A stretch of DNA of 64,000 nucleotides from Manduca sexta (Eukaryota > Arthropoda > Insecta > Lepidoptera > Sphingidae): the NCBI RefSeq assembly GCF_014839805.1, contig NC_051130.1, forward strand, positions 6,386,001-6,450,000. Direction: 5' to 3'. The notes beneath the pieces were generated by a model. The model made no database searches. It was not told where the DNA came from and saw only the letters and a list, made by a program, of their open reading frames with translations. Of this stretch, positions 31,456 through 42,800 are shown one piece after another. Made by a program: the position numbers and the translations under genes. Every line of letters begins with the position of its first letter. Position 1 is the stretch's first letter.

Positions 31456-32642
31456 CTGGAATAAAACGGGTGTGTTTAATAAATAGGTAATCTATTTTAG
31501 AATAACTTAAACGTGTTTGTAAACGTAAACAGTGTAATGACTGCGTTTGGCCCAATTTGTAATCAAGAGTTCAGTTTGTATATCTTATCTTGATCTGTGT
31601 TACTCGAATTTTACTATGTAGCAATTTCGTTAATTACTATCTTTAATATTGTTGATATCGATATTATTTGTACGTGGTTTTGAATGGATCTATGACTTAC
31701 GTAGTTAGGCACCATGCAAACGCTCTCAAGATGTTGCCAAAAAATATTGGACTGCTATGAAAACTGGCAATTGTTTCAAAAATTTAAGCAACATCAGCAA
31801 CTGTTATTTTCATAGTAGTGTAGCTTTTCTCGGCAAAAAGTTAAGTCGTACTGAGATGAACTGAATTATTTAGACTAAAATGCATGACAAGATACTGACC
31901 TACAGATCCATGAATAGTGTTGAAATGTTCATTTTTCTCGCGAATTATTAAACAGCTGCCAACGGTTACGAGAACAACTGCAATCGTTTGTAAGATAAAA
32001 TGTATTCTTCTTCTGTCTATGCGTTTCAAAAACAATGACCAACTGTTGTATTTCGATAAAACCATTATTCCTTGACACATGAAGAATTGATACTGAATGG
32101 AAAAAAAAACGTTACTCATATGAAGTAATATTATAATTACTACGTAGTGTTGTGTAACATTAAGGAGTTTTAACGTAAAGAATATTTCAGCCACTTTGCA
32201 TCTGTGAATTCTACTAAAAGACACTTCGTAAGATCTTATGAATAAAAGGAAACTATCTAAGTATCTAACTTTAGTAATCAGTAACAAAAATAATGTAGAT
32301 ATTTTATAGGTTACTGATCGTCTAACGATTAATGATCATAGCTCATGATCATACAAAATACAAGTAATGCCAGTCGTAAGGATTACAATCCTCGAGTTGA
32401 TTACTGTCTGTGATTTTAAATATAAATGTACTTACTCCCAACACACATAATATAATATGCAGATGGTAGGCGTCTATCGTAGTTGAACTGCAGGCGTATA
32501 CTATACATACAAACACAGTAAGACATATCAATATATTTGTAATTAAATTTATACTCAGCCACACTGTTTTCACCAGAATACTTGTATTCAAACTTTGAAA
32601 TTCTTGCGTGCGTGACGTACTTTCCACATTCGATTCTGTCAT
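31094..32642 (-). CDS. Cytochrome b561-domain protein 2 (CYB561D2-like)
   Basis: Three exons: 32436-32642, 31900-32092 and 31094-31455, giving 253 residues. The ATG at 32642 is the first true ATG in the frame. Heme histidines by alignment with the tandem neighbour are H62 (HIILCVLG), H100 (RRRIHFILQ), H130 (TIHGSVG) and H169 (WIKFIHYVTG). Intron phases 0 and 1 and the exon junction residues are the same as in the gene at 28466-30750, so the two arose by tandem duplication. They have diverged strongly: the polyproline start is absent, and the C-terminal tail is longer (ICKLCWSGNLFHNLYK). AATAAA on the minus strand at 31023-31028 may serve polyadenylation. Expected role: membrane di-heme oxidoreductase; substrate unknown. 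Confidence 0.85.
31900..32092 (-). CDS. b561 gene 2, exon 2
   Basis: Acceptor CCATTCAG, donor GTCAGT, phase 1 out. It begins YQFFMCQGIMVL and carries H100 and H130. Confidence 0.84.
32436..32642 (-). CDS. b561 gene 2, exon 1
   Basis: 69 codons, donor GTAAGT, phase 0. It includes helix 1 (VWLSINLITNILICLTVFV) and H62. Confidence 0.83.
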
Positions 32643-32814
32643 TGCGATAGAAAATGTAATTTCAAATATTGTGTTTAAGTGTGATGCATTAGATATCACA
32701 GTAGCTAATATAGTGTAGGAAACACTTAAAATTGGATTGCGTTGTGCATAATTGATCCAACAAAATGCTCAAAATTTAAGTATATTCCATATCGAATTAT
32801 ATAATAACTTCAAA

Positions 32815-32940
32815 ATCAAAGTTCCGCTATATATTTTCCCGAGGTAAAAAGTAGTCTATAACCTTCCTAGGACCTTAAACTATCTCCATAACGAGTTTTA
32901 TAAAAATCCATTCAGTCGATTTTGAGAATTTCGATCACAC
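32815..32940 (-). mobile_element. Helitron-like fragment
   Basis: 'ctatatattttcccgaggta', 'agtagtctataaccttccta' and 'aatccattcagtcgatttt' follow the same order as in the element at 58142-58514. Both ends are missing. Confidence 0.5.
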
Positions 32941-32953
32941 AAACAGAGAAAAA

Positions 32954-33000
32954 TTTATGGTTCTTACAACATAATTATATCATGTTGTAAGAACCATAAA
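32954..33000. repeat. Perfect hairpin, 19-bp arms
   Basis: tttatggttcttacaacat and atgttgtaagaaccataaa are exact reverse complements around a 9-base loop. Confidence 0.9.
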
Positions 33001-33711
33001 TGACGTTAATATATAGACTCTTACGTTACAATACAAATAAATTCAGATATAAGTTATTCCTCACGAAGACGCACCCCACCACCTTTTAAGTACCTGGGTT
33101 TTGCGGGGTATCCCAGGGTAAGGCGACTGATCCAATCCATCCATCCACCTTCGACGATAGCCACCGTAGAGTGCGTGAGCATTTATGCTGCTCACGCACA
33201 CTGTATTCATTTAGGAGAAGTATTGGAGCGCGTTTTCTTGGATGAAATGACCTATAGTTTGGAATACTTAATATTTCTAGAGTTGTAAACTGTATCATTT
33301 TTGTATGACACAGTCCAATTGTTGTCGACATACTGCACTTAAACGAGATTGCTGGACACTGTAGGTTTCTACGTGATTAATCACTCATACACAAGATATT
33401 AACACATCACAAGGTTAAGGTCTTCTTTTGAGACAATTGGAGTAGTGTTACACGTTCTATTTTAAACTTAACGAGTGTTTTATTAGTGTTCGTTTTCAGA
33501 CGTCGCTTTTTTATTAGTCTGTCCTGTGTAATTTATAACCTAATAGTACTATGAAAATATAAGAAATAAAATAGATTTAAAAATAACAAAGCGGTATAAA
33601 AATCTAAAATATTATATGGTAAGAATTTTTAAGTGTAGATATTTTTAATACTGAGAAAAAAAAATTGGAGAATAAAATATGCCAACATAACTATTGGCTT
33701 AGGTAGGCTTA

Positions 33712-33960
33712 ACTACTTTGGTGGTAGGATGTATTTTATATCCGTCCGGATAGCGACCACCGTACACAGGGTGTTACACTATAATGGCTCACGTAAGTGT
33801 GCCACGTTCCAGAATCAGTATGTATTTCCTGTGTATATCCGGTTCCAGCAGACCGGCATTGTGTCGATGCCGAGGGGTAATCATCTCTCGTCAGCCGATA
33901 TTCTATTTGTCTCTACTTACTATCAGGTGCATTGGGATCATTTTACCTTGCACGTATAAT
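33712..33960 (+). repeat. RTE-like LINE/SINE tail
   Basis: 'ggtggtaggatg', 'ccgtccggatagcgaccacc' and 'actatcaggtgcattgggat' in this order resemble the lepidopteran tail type also seen at 223-530, but as a different subfamily. Confidence 0.5.
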
Positions 33961-34243
33961 TTTTTTTATATCAAAATCACATTATAATTCGTAAATAATA
34001 TTTTTTAAGAGAAATATTTCGTTACCATTCTTTTCGGGTAAGTCTTGGAATTTATTAATTGCTTTGCAAATAAATCTTTATAGATATTTTTACGTTACGG
34101 TTATGATTTTTGGTTCCTGTTTACCTATAAGCTAAACATACCTGGTTTTGTAAAATTACTCAACTATTAAACGATTGTGCTATCACAAGCTCATAGATAT
34201 TCCAGTGGATGCTTTATGTAATATACAAAGACATTTTGAAAAC

Positions 34244-34277
34244 TGTAGAATTATATTTGAAAAAATATAATTCTACA
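34244..34277. repeat. Hairpin, 14-bp perfect arms
   Basis: tgtagaattatatt and aatataattctaca flank a 6-base loop in AT-rich DNA. Confidence 0.8.
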
Positions 34278-36695
34278 TTCATTTGAAAAATATCATTCAT
34301 ACATATTTCTTTTATTTTTACTTTAGTAGTATAATTTTTTTAAAATTTGGATATCGTTTCATTAATTTCTTAGTGTAACTATGATTAAAATTGTTGATTT
34401 TATGCATGGAAATGCATTTAGGATAAATGAATTTAGGAGGAATTCTAAAGTAGGTACATTTTAATTTGCAATCAACAATATAAACGTTGTCATATTGACA
34501 TTGCTTTACTAAATGAAACCACATACTTATCTACTTGAAAATAATACTTTACAATAAGTTACTTGAGCCGTAGATGTAAAATAAAAAAGTGTAAGTTTCG
34601 AATAAAATAAATAATAATAAAAAGTAATTTTAATTTTATGCGCCCGAATGTCACTAATAATATTCACTAAGATACTTCATCGCTGCAGCAACATCATTCT
34701 TTCAGTCAAAAATATACTCACGCACACGCCATATTCGCATTAAACTACAATATGATAAAAAAATCAGGAAACTAAATCCACGATTTTAGGTGAAAATATT
34801 CGTTATTCATGAATGATATTTGGCAGAACGTTAGTAAAGGTGAAGACGTGTGTGTAGTTTCGTTTAGTAACGCAAATGTGTCAAATGTCAAAATTACCCT
34901 GTATTTAAGGAAATTATTATATCGTAAGGGGTTAAAATAAAGACACCGATATGTATTTAAAGCTTATTATTTTTGTACGTTGTTATATGCGTCATTAGTA
35001 CAGACAAATTTTATTCAAACTGTTTGGCAAATATAATTACAATTAGACAAATCGTACATAATCGTGATGGTAGTTGGTAGTGTTAAAACTTAAAATACAG
35101 TATAAATACGTAACAGCCAGTATGAAAATGCACTATACATACAAAATAATCTATTTACAGAATTCAACTCGTTACTTATATATATTATTATAGATCCTCG
35201 AACAGAATCCGCAAATAAATTATGAACACAATAACATAGTTTCTAAAAGTAATATTTCAAATAGAAACTAAGATTGTTCTTTATTACAATTTAAATGAAT
35301 ACTATCTTTGTTCTTAATCTACAGATAACCTAACATTTGCATTGCAAACGCTTACAAAAAGATGAATTGTAGCGATAATTGTTAATGTTAAAAATCTCCT
35401 AAATATAATACGTAACAATTCGGTAGAAATGCATCTTTATGGTTATAAGGCAAGTTATAATTAAAAATAACATTAAAGTGCCGAAATCAATAACATTTGT
35501 GCAATAATTATTTGAATAAACACAAACATTTTTATATCTAATTTTAATATTTTTGTGATATAACCTACAGTCCACAGATCGACTCCAAAACTCGACTAAA
35601 TATTTGGAGATCACGAAACTATTCCTAATACTTACACACATGAATCAAGGGTTTATTTATTGAGCCACGCGCACACTACGCTTCAAAGTGAAGGTTGTAT
35701 ACAAACTACGTTGGCCATAACCTGCTCTGGCGAGCGGGAATATTCTAAAACTAGAGAAAATCTATTTTTGTCGCTTCTTTGTATTCTGCATACCGTTTGC
35801 AATTAGTCCATAGTTTTTCGACATTATTTTAGTCGTAATTTTTCTGCTCTATTGCAGTTGTTTTTATTCGTATGTTTATTAGATCTCTTGTTTACGCTAA
35901 ACGATAATTGTTTTAGTGTTTAATGTGCGCATGCCTCGTGCACTGACGTTCACTGTAAATTACGTATCTCACTATGCGTCCACATTGTATCACAAAACGA
36001 ATCGTAACGCTTTTGTGTAATCCTCTGGAAGTTACCTTGAATAAAAAAATAAATATTAGTTCACAAAGTTAATGATATAAATCCCAACCCCTGTTTAATA
36101 AAGGCTTATACACACTGCGTACTTTACACGCGCTGAAGACGTTCACCGCCCAAACTCGTTTGTACAAGTATACATTTTACTGCAAGTTTCAACTGTGTTT
36201 GGAGCGCGTCGTCAGCGCGTATTAAATACGTTGCGTGCGCAAGTCCTAAAACTGGCAAAATCTATTTTTATAGGTTTTGGCGACTTCACGGTTGAAAGTA
36301 TGGTTCAATACCCTCTTCTACGGCGATAGAATTATTTTCATGCCTATATGAGCATGTAATCTGCCGCTGAAGCATCACTAATGTGAGTATAACATTCTAA
36401 AAATATTTGTGATTACTTTTGGGTCTACACAAACTACTAGAGAACTCATGTAACAATATATGAATAAATATAAACTTGTAAAACCAATAGAAAACAACTT
36501 TATATGTAGATAATCAGGGATTTGAGATTATATTATCATGACAAGGAAGAATACGCATCAAAGAAAACATTGTTTTCACATATTAAATTAAATTGCTACA
36601 TCTGGTAAGAACTTCGATCAAAAATTCGTTTCTTTGTGTCGCTGGAGTCCTTTTCACCCCAGAGTGGTTTGATGGTAGAAACTTACCACGTCAGT

Positions 36696-36802
36696 TTATC
36701 GCCCGTGGCAGGAGTTGCAGCAGCTCTGGGCGTAATACGGATAGTGGCACAGGCGCGCCTGCACCGCCAACCCGCATGTATTCAATTTGTCCACGCAACC
36801 AC
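36696..36802 (-). CDS. Gene B exon 10 (PLAC domain and stop)
   Basis: Acceptor GTGTTTAG. It encodes CVDKLNTCGLAVQARLC and YYAQSCCNSC, then HGR and TAA. Confidence 0.93.
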
Positions 36803-39800
36803 CTAAACACAAATTGATGTTATTAAATATTGTTTCGTTTCATTTTCGTGTACGTGTCCTGTGTTTTTATATGTCATATGAATAAATATATGCCTAAAAT
36901 AAAATTCTGTAAACCTTTAATGTAAATTATGTCCGATGTAACATTTTATTTTAGTTCTGGTTGCTTGTAACTGGGTAGTATGATTTGAGTGTTTTCTTTT
37001 GTTCTTTTTCTATTATCCATTGGAGAACCAATTAAAAAAAAACCTATAATTAGGTATTACTATTGTACTACTTCCAAAATATTATTCATATCCCTTCTTT
37101 ATATTATATCTGGCCTCACGCTCGGAAAGATTTGTTGTGCTGTAATAGTGAGGTAGGTACAGTTGAATGTTAGTGCTGTTTAACAGTGTACACTGAGTTG
37201 GTAACCCTTCTACCACACATATTCAAACAAATCCTTTAAATACCTAATATTATTATTCGGTGTGCTTTTTATACATTTATTTTTGTTGTTTTGATGTGTG
37301 TGTGAAATGGTTTAAATGATTTTATATGACAACGACAAGAGTCGTAACTGTAAATATCATATAAGTACAGGCAAGCAGTAATTTTTGCAAGACTACCCGG
37401 TTCCTGTCATAAACTTCCTATAAGCAAGTCACACCATAAGCTATCTTTATATCTTATAAATACGAAGAAAAATATTCTTAACATACGATTATATGCTTTA
37501 ACTATTAAAGTAATACGTTAAAAATATTTTGTTATTATTTACTAAAAATAATTCTTCGCAGTAAAAACAATTACCGTCTGCGAATGATCTGTCTCTCTGA
37601 CTTTGTGCGTTATGACTTTGGTGTCTTGTGACTCTTTGTTGTGGATCTGAAACTGAAAGAGAAAGGGTTATCAAAGATAATTAATCTACATATTTACCTA
37701 CGATTTAAAAGTTCTTACTAGAGAATTTTCTGTAGACCGATTTACAATAATATCTACATTTTACCTTCATACGATTTAAAAATGTATTTACTAGACGTTC
37801 ATTTGTAATTCAATTTACAATAATATGATCTACATATCTACCTACTTACAATTTATAAGTTTCTTTACTAGATTATTATATGTAGACCTAATTATAGGTC
37901 ATAATAATGTACAAGTTTAATTATAAACAAATATTTTCGCATAACATTACATTCGCATGCGGCTTATGTATTTCGATTTTCATATAAACATATTGTATTA
38001 AATGGTATTTAATAAAGCCCAACAAAATTTTGACTTTAGAAACGAAAAAAGGATTCTCCGTAGATAATTAATTAGATAACCTATAACAATAATCTATTTT
38101 TTGAAGTAAAACTGACTGCCTCCGTAGCGCAGTGATCGCCTCTATCACATCATGGGACGGAATACAAAGGCGAAAAGCAGGTGCCTTGTTTCCATCTCTA
38201 CCTACCATTTCGGGTATAAAGGTGTGATGTGTGTGTAGTAAAAGTATTGCCAAACCCATGCCAATTTTTAAATTAGGGCAAAGTAACACATTTTGTACTG
38301 CATGGGAAATATCTCTCACCTTACTTTTAATATATTATACATCTGGTAGTAATTACGGTAAAACCGGATTCCTTCTAGTAAATATACGGAAACTAGGTAT
38401 TAAACAAATATGCTAGGCCTGCTAGCGTTTACTAAACGTAAACACATCTACACCTAACAAATCTGCTTTGGGAAATAGTTTAAAAAGTATAAAAAGATAA
38501 CGCGTTTGTGCTAAAAATTATTCTGGCGATTCAGTTATTTATGAATGCTACGGGTTCTTTACAATCAAGTGGCGCAGCGAGTGATGAGTGGCCTATGAAA
38601 TAAGAGGCTGTGAGGTCAAACTTCGTCTGTAGACAGTTTTTGTGATCGAAAATTATTTAGATTTTAAAGTACCATTAACATGCGTATACTTTGAGACCAT
38701 ATTCTATATGCAATAATGCGGGAAAGAACTACGTCTATGTTGCGGCGGACGAGGGACAGTTCCAACAGTATGCTGGCCGTTGTTTGTAATGATGTAGCTA
38801 GTCATATTACAGTTCATTGGATTAATCTACATAAGCCTATGGCAAAACACTTAAATAAGTAATTTGTATCTTAACTTGCTATGATTGTTATTCTATGTTA
38901 TATTAATTTAATCTTATGTAGTAAGAATGTATGAATGTATTTCCATATGGGTTTTTTCTGAACCCGAAATAAAATAAAAAATTAAAAAAAAAATCACAGT
39001 GGTTTTATACCGGAAAAGGCGAGTAATACATATTTTTAAAATATTCGAGACTGGAAAATACTAGTTAATACGAGTATTTATTACACTTTAGCTGATGGTT
39101 TGTCCGTCAGTATGCCATTCCTGTTTCGCGTCGCGCGTCGACGTTTTGATAGCAGGCTTCATTCGGCTAATTATACCATGGTGCTTGGAATGTGCATATC
39201 TCTAAAGAAGTATGTTTAAGGTCAGAGCTTTGCTTGTCCAGTTACAGTTTCAACTGTCAACCTCTTTAGCCTTATTTAAATCAGTTGCTTGTATAAATCT
39301 CTGTCGAAGCGTATTACAGATAAATTTTAAATAAGTAAATAATGACACATAATATTCAGACATATGATAATCTTGATTGCACTCTATACAATATAGAGTC
39401 GTTTTTTAAAAATTACGAGAGATTTTTAGTTCCATAATACTAAGACTCAAACAAATAGAAGCGGATCATTTAAATGTTTCTCTCGGGGTGTTTGAATCTT
39501 GTCTGTTATTTCATAATGCCAATTCGCTCGCTGCGCTACGGATACCGTCAAATTATAATTTATTTTGTTGGGTCACGATTAATCTCACAGATAATAGCAT
39601 CTTGAGTAGTTATTTTGTATTTTAAATTTAATAACTCGCATACGTTTTCGGATGGCCACGCTAAGGTTTAAAAATGTAGTAAAAGGACATAATTCGTACG
39701 AATATTTCATTCTATTGTCTTCCCATATATTGCCAAACAGAGAAGATTATTTTCATTTGCACTAAAACTGCTGAACGTAAGCCTCCCGCAAGGTTTCGGA

Positions 39801-42800
39801 CCTGACGAAAGCGGGAACTATTATACACTCCCTAAAATACGTTTAGGGAGGAAACTAAACAATTACGAAGATTTTGGTAACCTTAATCCTTACCTGTAGA
39901 GACTGGGTTGATAACTGCTTTGACATCAGGCTTGGACGTGCACCGGGCCGGTACACAGGTGCGTTTGGCGGGAGGTCTGACTCCCGGACACTCGGAGTCG
40001 CGTGCGGCCCCACTTGCCCCCTCCACGCCTCCTCGGGTACACCACACTGTTCGCGACTGCACTCCTGCCTCGCAAGGACCTTGGCACTGTGCGAATTGTA
40101 ATTTTGTAATTTAGGTCTCCCGCATATTCTGCCTATTGCTATAATTATATCACAGACAAATCGGTCGTAAGCAGTAGCGAAGTAATTCATGCTAATGGAT
40201 TTTGAATTGGAAGAAATTGAATTCACAATGAAAACATTGCTAGACTGCATAATACTAAATGACAGCGTTTCACACAAACTAATATAAGTAGCTATAATAA
40301 ATACGTTTTATGCTCTACATATTTTTATAGAATAATTTGTTGTGACTGATTCCTACCTAACCGAATTTCGGTCACGACGGCCGGACACATTATAGTGCAC
40401 AAGTGTGTGTGCAATTCACAGGTGCATTTTCTGTTCCTTCACTGTTATAGTTCGGTGAGACGGCAATCCGACATGACCGGAGAGAGATGTATAAAATAAG
40501 AATAACAAATATATTCAGAATTATGATTCCACTTTAATAAAGGCATGTTATATGCTCAGCGATGAATACCTTAAAAAAACAAATCGTCTAGAAAAATGAC
40601 GTAAAATGAATGATCTATATTTTCTAGAACAATCAAGTACTCCTAAGAAGTCGGGGTAAAATAAATATCAGCACAAACGTCTGTTATGATAAGAAACGAA
40701 TCATCAGTAACGTCATCGGATGATCTCAGATATCCTATTGGTTTATGTAATTGTGCGATTAAACGTCTAATGTTGATGTTAATCGATACAAATGGATATG
40801 TTTTGTATTTCTGTTATTTATTAGTTTTGCAGAATACACAATGTTGCCTTTGTATTATACTAGGAAATGTGTTAAAGTATTACGTATATATTATTCTTTA
40901 AATATTACGCTATCATCAGTCTTTCTCAAAGTGGGCGCTAAGGGTAAAGATAAGTAAGAGGTCTGTAAGAACTAGGGAGCGATGAAGTGATAGCAAATTT
41001 CATCTAAATCTGTAAAGTAATTTAACTGTGATCGTATCAAACAAACGTACATAATATTATTAATGCCGTAAGTTTTAATTCAGAAAAAGTATAAAACTTA
41101 TGTCACCTTATGTACTTACATATCTTTAAACAAAGTAATTTCGGCGAGCGCTAGAATGTAATTGATTTTTAAACTGAGCAGTAGATGAAATAAGTTTGAG
41201 AACATGTGCGCTACATGATGTCACTTTAGCCACAAGAAAACTGTGCTTCTTAGTGAACGTTGCTAATGCAGTCATATCGCAAATATTTTTACAAGCATTA
41301 CGCTGTAATACATAACTTTCGTGATTAATCCACGAGTATTAGGTAATATTTGATTTTTCTTTCAAACAATACTTAAAAAGACACTAATTAGATTTATACT
41401 AACATATTTTTATTTATTTTATAATAACCGATAAAATATTTTATAATAACGTCTACTGAACCTTTATAAATTTATAAAAATTATAAGGAAAAACGAAATC
41501 GTCAATCTAAAAAGTTTGACAACTTTATAGTTTTTTTTTACGCCAAAGTATTAAATTAGTTCATACCTCTCCCCAGTCACTGAGGTACCATGAAGGAGTG
41601 CATATTCCTCCGCAAGCCCTCTCAGCCTCAGGACGAGGGCCTCTACACGAAGAATCACGGAGTCTTCTACCATTCCCTCCGATGCAGATCACGCCGCGCA
41701 CTTGTCGACCGCCGCATTGAGCAGTGCAGGGAGACCAGTCACCTGTTGTCGCATAAAAATGTACCTTATTTATAGCTAGTATGAAGTATTTTTTTATTTA
41801 TGATGATTACATTCATTGTTGTTACCAACCACAAAATTAACTAAACAAAAAACATCAAATCCTCTATTAACGTTATGATAATAATTTTTTATTTGTGAGT
41901 AGTAAATAAATATAAAAGTCTCTAATTTCATTTATCTAAAAAAATATTTCTAATAACACAAAACTGTGTAGCCGGTATAAAGTTTTAAATTTGTTCAGCT
42001 CCTTTGTGGATTGTACAATCGACTTATACATCAATTTAGAAGCAATAAAGTTTAATTTTCGATCAAAATCGTAATGAAATTGACTGTAAATTTCATAATT
42101 TTGATATAGTTTAAGAATGTATTCTACATAAATCGTATTTTATTCAATAGGCACCTAAAAGAAACAAATATTCCTACAGAAATACTTGTATAATATTGTG
42201 AATACGAATTGGATCCTTCGTGTGATCTAGTTATTTAATAAAATGACAACAATATACATAATTTACAACTGAAAAACAGTACTATTAATAACACAGAAGA
42301 ACAAACTCATTGTAATGGAAATTAGACGTCCGTGACAGTCTAGAAGAAGATAAGGTTATTTAAATTATAATATTATATGTAATAATTCGCTTTTAGAATA
42401 TCATTTATTGTTTCCCTAGGGTTTATATAATACTGCGAAAAGAGAATCGGCTTGTCACTCCACCGTCATAAATGGTATTAAAATTAATTTAATTAATTTA
42501 ATAACATCATATTTTAGACAGCCATGTTGAATAAAATGAACAAAAAATACAAACTCTCTCAACAATTAACATTATAGTTTGTAAATCTATTAATATATGA
42601 GGTTTTGTACAGGCTGACATAAATAGTTGTGTTGATTGGCAAGAGATACTCATCTCTTGTCAATCAATACGCCATTCCACTGGCCTTAGGTATAGTGGAA
42701 TCAATTTGCTGTGGCCACTAAAAAAGGCACCTCCTGATGATTATGTTGGCACTACTTGAACATAAACTCTATTATCACCTGAAAACCACTGCGCGTCGCA

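Larger units (their letters stand above)
32643..36695. other. Intergenic region between the b561 pair and gene B
   Basis: It contains a Helitron-like fragment (32815-32940), a perfect hairpin (32954-33000), an unnamed repeat-like stretch at 33065-33230, an RTE-like tail (33712-33960), a 14-bp hairpin (34244-34277) and two direct, diverged copies of a short repeat ending near 35766 and 36270 ('taaaactagagaaaatcta' against 'taaaactggcaaaatcta'). No gene was recognised. Confidence 0.5.

Noticed and set aside
39855..40277. 140-codon minus-strand frame and the plus-strand frames overlapping gene B exon 8
   Set aside because: They are shadows of the GC-rich TSP1 exon in other frames.
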